A program made the position numbers and the translations under genes. This document shows, one piece after another, positions 11,045-22,800 of a stretch of 64,000 nucleotides of DNA. How positions within the stretch are numbered: the first letter of the stretch is position 1; every line of letters begins with the position of its first letter. The notes beneath the pieces were generated by a model. It was not told the origin of the DNA. It saw only the letters and a program-made list of their open reading frames with translations, and searched no databases. This DNA comes from Haematococcus lacustris (lineage: Eukaryota > Chlorophyta > Chlorophyceae > Chlamydomonadales > Haematococcaceae), in NCBI GenBank assembly GCA_030144725.1, contig JASKMD010000027.1, positions 487,796 to 551,795 on the forward strand. Reading direction: 5' to 3'.

Positions 11045-13277
11045 CATCGACCAAAAAGAGCACGAGGTACCCTTACCAGCAATAGAGCCGCGTTTCCGCA
11101 TAACAAAGCTCACCACCACGCATCCAGGCGATGAGACCGACTCCACACTGCTTGTATTCTTAGGCAGCTACAAGGGGCACAAGGTGCGTATCCTAGTAGA
11201 CGGAGGAGCAACCGCGTCAATCATCGACAGCGAGTTCTGCATGCGTCACGACTTGCAAACAGCAGAAAAACACGCACCTGACCACATCCGCCTTGCTGAT
11301 GGCCACCAGCAGGAGAGTGCAGCAATGATACCTGAGGCTCGCTTTCGCTTAGGCAGCCACAAAGGACAGCAGACGTTGCATTGCACGAGGCTGCATGGAT
11401 TCGACATAATCCTAGGCAAGCCCTGGCTAGCAGAAATCAACCCATGCATTGATTGGAAGCACAACATCATGACTTTCCATCATGCTGGCAAAAAGCACAC
11501 CCTGAGGGCTCCGCCTGCCCCCAGAGATCCTGATCTTGATCGCTACACAATCAGCACGGCCGGCTTACGCACAGCGGTTCGTGAAAAACAGCCCATGTTC
11601 ATGGTATCCATTACACCAGCCACACCGACTGTCCCAGCAGTTGAGACGCATCAGGTTATGGACTGCACACCAGTGTTGAAGGACTTCGCGCCTGTCTTCC
11701 CTGAGGACCTGCCAGCTGGCCTGCCACCAGAACGAGCAGTGGATCACCGCATCGACCTTGAACCAAACAAGAGACCACCTGTTCGATCTACCTATGCCAT
11801 GTCCACCTGTGAGCTTGCTGAATTGAAAAAGCAGATCACAGAGATGCAAGAGAAAGGCTTCATCAGACCGAGCACATCACCTTATGCCTCTGGCGTGCTG
11901 TTCGTGCGCAAGAAGGATGGCACTTTCCGCATGTGCATTGATTACAGGCCACTCAACCGCATTACCATCAAAAACAAATATCCACTTCCACGAGTCGACA
12001 ATCTGCTGGATAGGTTGCATGGAGCCACAGTTTTCAGCAAAATAGACTTACGCCAGGGGTACCACCAGATCCGCATTGCCCCCGAGGACATACCAAAGAC
12101 GGCATTTCGCACACGCTATGGCCACTTTGAGTTCACTTTTATGCCATTTGGTTTGTGCAATGCACCTGCAACTTTTCAACGGCTCATGAACGACATCTTC
12201 CGTCAAGAGCTAGATGACTGTGTAATTGTGTACCTGGATGACATCTTGATCTTCTCACGCACTCAGGAACAGCATGCACAACACCTGCGGCGAGTACTCA
12301 GCCTCCTGCAGCAGCACAAGTTGTATGCCAAGCTATCTAAGTGCGAGTTCGGCTTGAGTCAGACAGAGTTTTTAGGGCATATCATTACATCCACCGGCAT
12401 TGCATGCGATCCCAAAAAGGTTGCTGCTGTCGAGAGCTGGCCCACACCTCAAACTGTGCATGACGTGCGCAGCTTCCTAGGCCTAGCTAACTTCTACCGT
12501 CGCTTTGTCAAGAATTTCTCTGACATATCAGCACCCATAACTGCTCTCACACAGGCTGATGGGCATGACAAGCAGGGCAAAGTGGCATGGGGGCCAGTCC
12601 AGCAGTCAGCTTTCGAGGCACTGAAGAAGGCACTCACAACAGCACCGGTGCTCATTGCGCCAGATCCATCACAACCATACACACTACGCTGTGACGCCTC
12701 AGGCATTGGCATAGGGGCAGTTCTCACACAGGGCAAGGGACCTGCTGAGCGTGTAGTGGCTTACCACTCACGGAAGCTTTTACCAGCAGAGCGCAACTAT
12801 CCCACTCACGAGCAGGAGCTACTGTCCGTGGTGGAGGCACTCAAAGTATGGAGGCACTATCTTCTAGGCGTTCAATTTACTCTCCTCACTGACAATTGGG
12901 CCAACAAACACCTGCAGTCACAACCACACCTGGACTGTAAGAGGCAGGCACGATGGATGGAAGTCCTGCAAGACTATAACTGCCACATCGACCACATCCC
13001 TGGCAAGCACAACGTAGTGGCGGACGCGCTATCACGTAGGCCAGACTATCAGGTGTATACCCAGACATTGGAGTTGCACTCACTCACCAGGGGCATCCAC
13101 GCCCACGGCATCGAATCACGAGTCTCAATCGCCCCACATGTTCTGCAGCAAATCAGCGACACGGCTCCTGCAGACGCAGAGTACCAGCGCTTCCGTGCGG
13201 CTGCACTCGCTGGCAAGCCACGCCAGTTTATCATCAGGGACAATCTCCTCTACCACACAGGAAGGGGGTTCGTAAAG
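10950..13277 (+). CDS. pol: Pol of Ty3/gypsy element 1: protease, reverse transcriptase, RNase H, start of integrase (cut by gap)
   Basis: About 776 codons are visible before the N gap. In order: an aspartic protease with [11 protein letters not shown] (D84; the usual DSG/DTG is DGG here) and [10 protein letters not shown]; a reverse transcriptase with [29 protein letters not shown] and the catalytic YLDD at about 428-431; RNase H with RCDASG (about D582), [11 protein letters not shown] (about 646) and [11 protein letters not shown]. Last comes the lead-in to the integrase zinc domain, ending [17 protein letters not shown] at the gap. All catalytic motifs look intact. ATG 10950 is the first Met of the frame and lies inside gag, so translation probably depends on frameshifting. 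Domain order (PR-RT-RH-INT) defines Ty3/gypsy. The integrase fragment at 7986-8909 could belong to the same family. Confidence 0.93.
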
Positions 13278-13777
13278 NNNNNNNNNNNNNNNNNNNNNNN
13301 NNNNNNNNNNNNNNNNNNNNNNNNNNNNNNNNNNNNNNNNNNNNNNNNNNNNNNNNNNNNNNNNNNNNNNNNNNNNNNNNNNNNNNNNNNNNNNNNNNNN
13401 NNNNNNNNNNNNNNNNNNNNNNNNNNNNNNNNNNNNNNNNNNNNNNNNNNNNNNNNNNNNNNNNNNNNNNNNNNNNNNNNNNNNNNNNNNNNNNNNNNNN
13501 NNNNNNNNNNNNNNNNNNNNNNNNNNNNNNNNNNNNNNNNNNNNNNNNNNNNNNNNNNNNNNNNNNNNNNNNNNNNNNNNNNNNNNNNNNNNNNNNNNNN
13601 NNNNNNNNNNNNNNNNNNNNNNNNNNNNNNNNNNNNNNNNNNNNNNNNNNNNNNNNNNNNNNNNNNNNNNNNNNNNNNNNNNNNNNNNNNNNNNNNNNNN
13701 NNNNNNNNNNNNNNNNNNNNNNNNNNNNNNNNNNNNNNNNNNNNNNNNNNNNNNNNNNNNNNNNNNNNNNNNNNNNN
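13278..13777. other. Assembly gap (500 N)
   Basis: A run of 500 N interrupts pol inside the integrase lead-in; on its right side pure CTGCC repeat begins. The round length suggests a placeholder. Nothing can be said about what lies here. Confidence 0.99.
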
Positions 13778-16700
13778 CTGCCCTGCCCTGCCCTGCCCTG
13801 CCCTGCCCTGCCCTGCCCTGCCCTGCTGCCCTGCCCTGCCCTGCCCTGCCCTGCCCTGCCCTGCCCTGCCCTGCCCTGCCCTGCCCTGCCCCCTGCCCTG
13901 CCCTGCCCTGCCCTGCCCTGCCCTGCCCTGCCCTGCCCTGCCCTGCCCTGCCCTGCCCTGCCCTGCCCTGCCCTGCCTGCCCTGCCCTGCCCTGCCCTGC
14001 CCTGCCCTTGCCCTGCCCTGCCCTGCCCTGCCCTGCCCTGCCCTGCCCTGCCCTGCCCTGCCCTGCCCTGCCCTGCCCTGCCCTGCCCTGCCCTGCCCTG
14101 CCCTGCCCTGCCCTGCCCTGCCCTGCCCTGCCCTGCCTGCCCTGCCCTGCCCTGCCCTGCCCTGCCCTGCCCTGCCCTGCCCTGCCCTGCCCTGCCCTGC
14201 CCTGCCCTGCCCTGCCCTGCCCTGCCCTGCCCTGCCCTGCCCTGCCCTGCCCTGCCCTGCCCTGCCCTGCCCTGCCCTGCCCTGCCCTGCCCTGCCCTGC
14301 CCTGCCCTGCCCTGCCCTGCCCTGCCCTGCCCTGCCCTGCCCTGCCCTGCCCTGCCCTGCCCTGCCCTGCCCTGCCCTGCCCTGCCCTGCCCTGCCCTGC
14401 CCTGCCCTGCCCTGCCCTGCCCTGCCCTGCCCTGCCCTGCCCTGCCCTGCCCTGCCCTGCCCTGCCCTGCCCTGCCTGCCCTGCCCTGCCCTGCCCCTGC
14501 CCTGCCCTGCCCTGCCCTGCCCTGCCCTGCCCTGCCCTGCCCTGCCCTGCCCTGCCCTGCCCTGCCCTGCCCTGCCCTGCCCTGCCCTGCCCTGCCCTGC
14601 CCTGCCCTGCCCTGCCCTGCCCTGCCCTGCCCTGCCCTGCCCTGCCCTGCCCTGCCCTGCCCCTGCCCTGCCCTGCCCTGCCCTGCCCTGCCCTGCCCTG
14701 CCCTGCCCTGCCCTGCCCTGCCCTGCCCTGCCCTGCCCTGCCCTGCCCTGCCCTGCCCTGCCCTGCCCTGCCCTGCCCTGCCCTGCCCTGCCCTGCCCTG
14801 CTGCCTGCCCTGCCCTGCCCTGCCCTGCCCTGCCCTGCCCTGCCCTGCCCTGCCCTGCCCTGCCCTGCCCTGCCCTGCCCTGCCCTGCCCTGCCCCTGCC
14901 CTGCCCTGCCCTGCCCTGCCCTGCCCTGCCCTGCCCTGCCCTGCCCTGCCCTGCCCTGCCCTGCCCTGCCCTGCCCTGCCCTGCCCTGCCCTGCCCTGCC
15001 CTGCCCTGCCCTGCCCTGCCCTCTGCCCTGCCCTGCCCTGCCCTGCCCTGCCCTGCCCTGCCCTGCCCTGCCCTGCCCTGCCCTGCCCTGCCCTGCCCTG
15101 CCCTGCCCTGCCCTGCCCTGCCCTGCCCTGCCCTGCCCTGCCCTGCCCTGCCCTGCCCTGCCCTGCCCTGCCCTGCCCTGCCCTGCCCTGCCCTGCCCTG
15201 CCCTGCCCTGCCCTGCCCTGCCCTGCCCTGCCCTGCCCTGCCCTGCCCTGCCCTGCCCTGGCCCTGCCCTGCCCTGCCTGCCCTGCCCTGCCCTGCCCTG
15301 CCCTGCCCTGCCCTGCCCTGCCCTGCCCTGCCCTGCCCTGCCCTGCCCTGCCCTGCCCTGCCCTGCCCTGCCCTGCCCTGCCCTGCCCTGCCCTGCCCTG
15401 CCCTGCCCTGCCCTGCCCTGCCCTGCCCTGCCCTGCCCCTGCCCTGCCCTGCCCTGCCCTGCCCTGCCCTGCCCTGCCCTGCCCTGCCCTGCCCTGCCCC
15501 TGCCCTGCCCTGCCCTGCCCTGCCTGCCCTGCCCTGCCCTGCCCTGCCCTGCCCTGCCTGCCCTGCCCTGCCCTGCCCTGCCCTGCCCTGCCCTGCCCTG
15601 CCCTGCCCTGCCCTGCCCTGCCCTGCCCTGCCCTGCCCTGCCCTGCCCTGCCCTGCCCTGCCCTGCCCTGCCCTGGCCCTGCCCTGCCCTGCCCTGCCCT
15701 GCCCTGCCCTGCCCTGCCCTGCCCTGCCCTGCCCTGCCCTGCCCTGCCCTGCCCTGCCCTGCCCTGCCCTGCCCTGCCCTGCCCTGCCCTGCCCTGCCCT
15801 GCCCTGCCCTGCCCTGCCCTGCCCTGCCCTGCCCTGCCTGCCCTGCCCTGCCCTGCCCTCCCTGCCCTGCCCTGCCCTGCCCTGCCCTGCCCTGCTGCCC
15901 TGCCCTGCCCTGCCCTGCCCTGCCCTGCCCTGCCCTGCCCTGCCCTGCCCTGCCCTGCCTGCCCTGCCCTGCCCTGCCCTGCCCTGCCCTGCCCTGCCCT
16001 GCCCTGCCCTGCCCTGCCTGCCCTGCCCTGCCCTGCCCTGCCCTGCCCTGCCCTGCCCTGCCCTGCCCTGCCCTGCCCTGCCCTGCCCTGCCCTGCCCTG
16101 CCTGCCCTGCCCTGCCCTGCCCTGCCCCTGCCCTGCCCTGCCCTGCCCTGCCCCTGCCCTGCCCTGCCCTGCCCTGCCCTGCCCCTGCCCCTGCCCTGCC
16201 CTGCCCTGCCCTGCCCTGCCCTGCCCTGCCCTGCCCTGCCCTGCCCTGCCCTGCCCTGCCCTGCCCTGCCCTGCCCTGCCCTGCCCTGCCCTGCCCTGCC
16301 CTGCCCTGCCCTGCCCTGCCCTGCCCTGCCCTGCCCTGCCCTGCCCTGCCCTGCCCCTGCCCTGCCCTGCCCTGCCCTGCCCTGCCCTGCCCTGCCCTGC
16401 CCTGCCCTGCCCTGCCCTGCCCTGCCCTGCCCTGCCCCTGCCCTGCCCTGCCCTGCCCTGCCCTGCCCTGCCCTGCCCTGCCCTGCCCTGCCCTGCCCTG
16501 CCCTGCCCTGCCCTGCCCTGCCCTGCCCTGCCCTGCCCTGCCCCTGCCCTGCCCTGCCCTGCCCTGCCCTGCCCTGCCCTGCCCTGCCCTGCCCTGCCCT
16601 GCCCTGCCCTGCCCTGCCCTGCCCTGCCCTGCCCTGCCCTGCCCTGCCCTGCCCTGCCCTGCCCTGCCCTGCCCTGCCCTGCCCTGCCCTGCCCTGCCCT

Positions 16701-18210
16701 GCCCTGCCCTGCCCTGCCCTGCCCTGCCCTGCCCTGCCCTGCCCTGCCCTGCCCTGCCCTGCCCTGCCCTGCCCTGCCCCTGCCCTGCCCTGCCCTGCCC
16801 TGCCCTGCCCTGCCCTGCCCTGCCCTGCCCTGCCCTGCCCTGCCCCTGCCCTGCCCTGCCCTGCCCTGCCCTGCCCTGCCCTGCCCTGCCCTGCCCTGCC
16901 CTGCCCTGCCCTGCCCTGCCCTGCCCTGCCCTGCCCTGCCCTGCCCTGCCCTGCCCTGCCCTGCCCTGCCCTGCCCTGCCCTGCCCTGCCCTGCCCTGCC
17001 CCTGCCCTGCCCTGCCCTGCCCTGCCCTGCCCTGCCCTGCCCTGCCCTGCCCCTGCCCTGCCTGCCCTGCCCTGCCCTGCCCTGCCCTGCCCTGCCCTGC
17101 CCTGCCCTGCCCTGCCCTGCCCTGCCCTGCCCTGCCCTGCCCTGCCCTGCCCTGCCCTGCCCTGCCCTGCCCTGCCCTGCCCTGCCCTGCCCCTGCCCTG
17201 CCCCTGCCCTGCCCTGCCCTGCCCTGCCCTGCCCTGCCCTGCCCTGCCCTGCCCTGCCCTGCCCTGCCCTGCCCTGCCCTGCCCTGCCCTGCCCTGCCCT
17301 GCCCTGCCCTGCCCTGCCCTGCCCTGCCGCTGCCCTGCCCTGCCCTGCCCTGCCCTGCCCTGCCCTGCCCTGCCCTGCCCTGCCCTGCCCCCTGCCCTGC
17401 CCTGCCCTGCCCTGCCCTGCCCTGCCCTGCCCTGCCCTGCCCTGCCCTGCCCTGCCCTGCCCTGCCCTGCCCTGCCCTGCCCTGCCCTGCCCTGCCCTGC
17501 CCTGCCCTGCCCTGCCCTGCCCTGCCCTGCCCTGCCCTGCCCTGCCCCTGCCCTGCCCTGCCCTGCCCTGCCCTGCCCTGCCCTGCCCTGCCCTGCCCTG
17601 CCCCTGCCCTGCCCTGCCCTGCCCTGCCCTGCCCTGCCCTGCCCTGCCCTGCCCTGCCCTGCCCTGCCCTGCCCCCTGCCCTGCCCTGCCCTGCCCTGCC
17701 CTGCCCTGCCCTGCCCTGCCCTGCCCTGCCCTGCCCTGCCCCTGCCCTGCCCTGCCCTGCCCTGCCCTGCCCTGCCCTGCCCTGCCCTGCCCTGCCCTGC
17801 CCTGCCCTGCCCTGCCCTGCCCTGCCCTGCCCTGCCCTGCCCTGCCCTGCCCTGCCCTGCCCTGCCCTGCCCTGCCCTGCCCTGCCCTGCCCTGCCCTGC
17901 CCTGCCCTGCCCCTGCCCTGCCCTGCCCTGCCCTGCCCTGCCCTGCCCCTGCCCCCTGCCCTGCCCTGCCCTGCCCTGCCCTGCCCTGCCCTGCCCTGCC
18001 CTGCCCTGCCCTGCCCTGCCCTGCCCTGCCCTGCCCTGCCCTGCCCTGCCCTGCCCTGCCCTGCCCTGCCCTGCCCTGCCCTGCCCTGCCCTGCCCTGCC
18101 CTGCCCTGCCCTGCCCTGCCCTGCCCTGCCCTGCCCTGCCCTGCCCTGCCCTGCCCTGCCCCTGCCCTGCCCTGCCCTGCCCCTGCCCTGCCCTGCCCTG
18201 CCCTGCCCTG
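13778..18210. repeat. Giant (CCCTG)n pentanucleotide microsatellite, about 4.4 kb
   Basis: Almost uninterrupted CTGCC/CCCTG for 4.4 kb. Frequent one- or two-base slips (CCCCTG, CCTG, CTGCTG) change the phase, and there are almost no substitutions. The stop-free unit makes very long meaningless ORFs on both strands (PALPC and AGQGR repeats). The left edge is the N gap, so the true length is unknown. Confidence 0.97.
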
Positions 18211-18423
18211 CCCTCCCCTCCCCTCCCCTCCCCTCCCCTCCCCTCCCCTCCCCTCCCCTCCCCTCCCCTCCCCTCCCCTCCCCTCCCCTCCCCTCCCCTC
18301 CCCTCCCCTCCCCTCCCCTCCCCTCCCCTCCCCTCCCCTCCCCTCCCCTCCCCTCCCCTCCCCTCCCCTCCCCTCCCCTCCCCTCCCCTCCCCTCCCCTC
18401 CCCTCCCCTCCCCTCCCCTCCCC
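18211..18423. repeat. (CCCCT)n microsatellite, about 213 bp
   Basis: The pentamer changes abruptly from CTGCC to CTCCC (one G-to-C per unit) and stays pure for about 42 units up to the flanking exon. A sharp switch with no mixed zone suggests expansion of one mutant unit. Confidence 0.96.
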
Positions 18424-18427
18424 ACAC

Positions 18428-18703
18428 CTGGGAGGCCATGACGATCAGTTCCTCAGGCAGGTGCTGGATGTTGTCCACCTGCTCCTCTTGAATCCATGGC
18501 ACACCTCCCGCGCCTGGGCTGGAGGCAGCGACGAATCGCTGCAGCATGATCTTGGTGTGCTTGGTGTGCTTGGAGTACACCTGCACCGGGCGAGACCTAG
18601 CAAGAGTTGGGTGGCCTGATTCATGTTGCATGATTTTATCGGCTGATAGGAGGTCCTGAAGGAGCTCATCAACAATACCAGCGCTTACAAGATAAAGCAG
18701 CAT
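18428..18703 (-). CDS. Exon of an unrecognised protein gene; donor abuts the microsatellite
   Basis: Ninety-two codons from ATG 18703, preceded in frame by TGA. The composition is ordinary and non-repetitive: hydrophobic/acidic at first (LVSAGIVDELLQDLL), then basic (SKHTKHTKIMLQRF), then acidic (WIQEEQVDNIQHLPEELIV). I do not recognise the family. At 18428 the reading CAG|GTGTGG is a plausible splice donor in phase 0. The pentanucleotide tract would then be intronic; its G-rich strand is the transcribed sense. Without splicing the ORF would run into AGQGR repeats. No downstream exon can be seen because the gap and the retrotransposon follow. Confidence 0.5.
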
Positions 18704-19401
18704 GGGTGGCCTTCAACATAGAGCACGAAACAAAGCAGCATATTTGAGGTATAGGGAAAAATATAGGCGTCAATATTTTTCCACAACTCGGGTCAGTTTA
18801 CCAAGGCCGCAAAGTGCTAGCAGCCAGATCCGCGTGTTCCGCAAGTGAGGCGCAGGTCGCGAGTGTGCTAGTTGCATGTATGGCTTGCACGTCGCAACTT
18901 GCAAGTCGCGAGTTTTTCAAAAACAACTTCCTTCCGCTACTGAGGCAACCTCAACGTAGCCAATGCGACGCTACGCGATAGCTTAGCGAACATATTGCCA
19001 GGCTGGCATGTCTACTTATAAGTGCCAGGCTGGCATGTTGACTAGAAGCTACGTCTTTCGTCGTTTTTCAGGTCGGAGTAAGCCGCTTAGGAGAGGGATG
19101 AGGTTATAGGCTAGTTGGGGCAGTCGATATGTATCGACCGGCAACGCATAATGGTCGAGCGGCAAAGCATAATGGTCGAGCGGCAACGCATAATGGTCGA
19201 GCGGCAAAGTGCACTTTTTGATAATGGTCGAGCGGCAACTGATAATTGTCGAGCGGCAAAGTACGATTCTCGCAATCAGTGTCGGGAAGCCTTTATAGAG
19301 CGGCTGTGTTGAGAAGGGTTGGTGAAAGCGTTGGTCAACGGGATATACGGTGTTGGTCAACGGGGGATGGGGGCGGTTACGGGATTGGGGAACCTCAAAT
19401 A
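18704..19401. repeat. Non-coding spacer with short repeats
   Basis: No gene is supported. TGCCAGGCTGGCATGT occurs twice, 28 bp apart (about 18997 and 19025), and is itself nearly palindromic. A variable tandem repeat with core ATAATGGTCGAGCGGCAA occupies about 19130-19262, with a 21-bp period and five to six copies, one interrupted. A longer minus-strand ORF over it (19049-19360) is a product of the repeat. Confidence 0.7.
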
Positions 19402-19564
19402 TACTAGATAACCGCCTTGACCTCGCGCATTATGCGAACTAATGGTCTCGTCCTCGGCTCTGCTACCATACATCCCTCGGCTGCGCCTCGGGATGTATGT
19501 CCGCGCCACCTCGGCCTCGGCCATTATTTTCGCATAATGCTCTCGGACCGCCAATTATCTACTA
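19402..19564. repeat. Foldback / MITE-like imperfect inverted repeat
   Basis: The left arm (from TACTAGATAA) and right arm (to TTATCTACTA) pair over about 80 bp each at roughly three-quarters identity. They include GCATTATGCGAA, TAATGG and an inner CATACATCCC stem with a short loop. No coding content. The form fits a foldback element or MITE. No target-site duplication could be settled by eye. Confidence 0.6.
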
Positions 19565-19809
19565 CATAATGGTCCTGGTGCTAAATCGTTACAACTGTGC
19601 ATGTTAGGCATGCAAGGCATGCTAGTAAGGAGCGGACTTGAGCAGAAACAAAGCAACCTCTCATCCTACCTGCACACGTCTGGCATCCCTGTGGTGAGTC
19701 AAGCAGCTCCAAGCATCAGATATGGTGGGTGTTGCTCCCTAGCTGCTAGCTGCTGGCTGCAAGCGCTCATGTTCCTCCCATCCCAGTTGCACACGTCTGA
19801 CACCCTGAC

Positions 19810-22800
19810 CTGGAGCCGCAGCTCATGCTGTAGCTTGTGCAGTATTGCCTTGATGCTCCTGTTGTGGCGGTCTCCATTCAGGTAGTCGTCTGATGCAAGG
19901 CCCAAGTCATGGAACTCCCTCCTGTGGCAGGGAGCGTCCGCGATGTGCACCAAGATACGGCTGCCCTGGGCAGGGTCGGGCAGGTGGACAGGCAAGCAAG
20001 TGTGAGTAACGAGGGGAAGAGTGACGGTAGGACCAACCACACAAAAGAGAAGGGGGGAGGGATTGTAGACATAACCGTGGGGGAAGACAGTAGTTCAACA
20101 CAACAAAGATTGGGATGTGATATTAACTGACATAATTGGAGCTAAGTGGCGCAAGAGGGACGCTCAAAAGGCCAGCAAAGGAAAGAGCCAACTAGGGTCT
20201 GGTGAGGGAGGGCGTCAGCGGATCAGGACCAGGCCAAATCTTGACCAGCAGTAAGTTAGCATCAGGAAGTGAAAGGAGGTAGCTGTGAGAGGAGGGAGGT
20301 CAACAGGGCTAGAGGTGGGATGCAACCAGCTGAAAAAGGTGGGATGTTGATGTTGATGTTGGCTGAAAGGGGTGGGATGTGGACAAAAACAAAATGGCGC
20401 AGTACTGAAGGGCGACAGGCAAGCAAGGGGAAGAGCCAGATAGGGTCTGTTGAGGGGGAGTCAAGTGCACTGTCACTGGGTTGGTCACAGGCAAGGAATG
20501 GACCTGCAGACAGTTTGACAGTATTAGTGAAGGTGGGCTGCTCCTTGCTGCCTAGAATCTACACCACCCCCAGCTCTACATACATCTAGTTTCACTTATG
20601 AACAATTTATTGCTTATTTAATCAATTATTTACTTATTTATTATGCAGTGTCACAATATCGCCGTGGCTAATCAACGCCATGGGTCGCTGGGTTATAGAC
20701 AACCTATGTGGCCCCATCTAACCCTCACCTCACCCCACCTGCCCCTCGTCTCTCACCCTCCGCCCCGTGCCTGCCTCCACCTGCCTCCACCTGCCCCTGC
20801 TTGCCCGCACCTGCGACTTCCAGGCCAAGCCACAGACTGCTTCCAGCCCTGAGAACACATCCTCTGCAACATCATCGCCGCCCTCCGCACGCACGCCTGC
20901 TGCAAAGCTGACGAAGCAGGAGCAAACCAGCAGTTGGGCTGCAGCCCCGCTTTGGTTTCCGTGCAGACATGCAATGGTGTGTGACGCAGCATGGATAAGA
21001 TGGGGATATGATGGGGATAAGACCGGGATGAGGCACGAGGGACGATTAATGCCCCTTTTACAACTCTTTGCATGACTCTGACCTCACCAAGGTTTCCCCC
21101 AGCCCCTTGCTTGAATTCCTAAAGCAGCATCGCGCCCTCAAAGCATGACAAAACCACCAGGTGCTGCCAGGCATGCTCTGCAAGCGGCCCTGTGTTGCCT
21201 GGTCTCACCCCTGAGGCGCAGCGAAGCCTCCCTCGGGCCCCATGGGCCTCCCTCGGGCCCCCCTGGACCCACTCCCAGGCCCCACCAGCCCACCAGCCCC
21301 CTCTCAGCCTGCATGGCAGGTTGCGGGGTGTGTCTTCCACACCCCCTATACTCCCGGGCCCGCAGGCTAAACGTGGAAGTTCAGGCCACAACTGGTGTCA
21401 CCGAAACAAGGACTTCATAGGGAGCGATCTACAGGCAATCTACAGCGATCTGCAGCCCAAGCTTCCAACCTCTACCGGTCAGGGGAGGCCCATGGCGCCC
21501 AGAGTAAAGTGCTGGTGGCAAGGCCAAGAAGCAGCACCAGCCCTAGGCAAGGAATATCCTGGCTTGTAGATCTATAAGCTGTGTGACCAAGCACCCCAAG
21601 CCCAGGCCCAGCAATCTAAAGCACATGAGTGTCTTTGCTTGGCAATGTCCAAGTTGTTGCTTACATAACTTTCATGCCAACATCTATTGCACCACCTGTG
21701 GAGGAGGGTAGTGCCAAGGACTAGGCGAACAAATGACGCGAACAAGCGATTCAGATTCAATATAACATAGCCCACCGTGTTGTAGGACATACATGTGCTG
21801 GACGAGTCACGTTTGTTTTGCTGTTGCATGCATGTTCAGTTAGATGGCATGCTAGGCTGCCAACGGCTTGACTGAAGATGGTCCGAAAGATGGTCTGGAC
21901 AAGCAAACTTGGGCAGAGGGGGCAGGCAACACCAGGGGTTACCAGCAAGCATACAGTCATGCATGGAGTCATGCAAGCCATAGGGGTTGTGGCAAGGGAG
22001 GCTGTACTGGCATGCATGAATACCTGCTGAGATGAGAAGCAGCATCACGCCCCTCAAAGAATGGCGAAGTCACAAGGGGCTGTGCGTCGTGGTAGTCTCG
22101 GTAGCAAACAAAGGCCAGCCTCATGACAGTGCGTGGGTGCATTCCTTTGATGCCTGAGAATACGTCCTCTGCATAATCACCGTAGGGATCCAGCGTCTGC
22201 GCCTGCACGCCTGCAGCAAAGCTGACAAAGTGCAGGAGCACCGCAGCAAGTGGGTCCCAGCCCCACTTCGCGTCCCACACAAACATGCAATGGTGGGGGA
22301 CACAGCATGGATAAGATGGGGATATGATGGAGATAAGACCGGGATGACGCACAAGGGACCATTGAAGCCCCTCGCATGACTCTGACCTCGCCAAGGTTTC
22401 CCCCAGCCCCCTGCTTTTATGTCCTTAAGCAGAGCGTCCACTGTTTGGTGGGCCTCCCTCAATGCAACCTCCCACAGCCCCCAGGGTGCTGCCCCCCTAG
22501 ACCCACTCCCAGGCCCCACCAGCCCAGGCTTTCTGAGCGCAGCAGCAGCAGCCGGCTGGCCAGCGGGTGCCCACCTCCCCTAACTGCCAACCTCCCTTCA
22601 ACACCCTGGACCCCTTGGTTGTGTAAAGGGTCAAGGACTAAGCAGCAGGGGAAACAGATACTGGCCCGGATAACCTTCCCAGGCGCAGGCGCAAACCTCC
22701 CCAGCGCCTCCCAAACCCCATTACCCCACCAGACTCCTCCCAGCCTGCCTAGCAGCCCAAGCTATTGGAGCGCAGCAGCAGCCAGCTATCCAGCAGGCGC

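Noticed and set aside
13125..18491. ORFs of 1400-2500 codons over the CTGCC repeat, including one joined to pol
   Set aside because: The pentamer has no stop in any frame, so long ORFs are automatic; the translations are PALPC or AGQGR repeats and cross a run of N.
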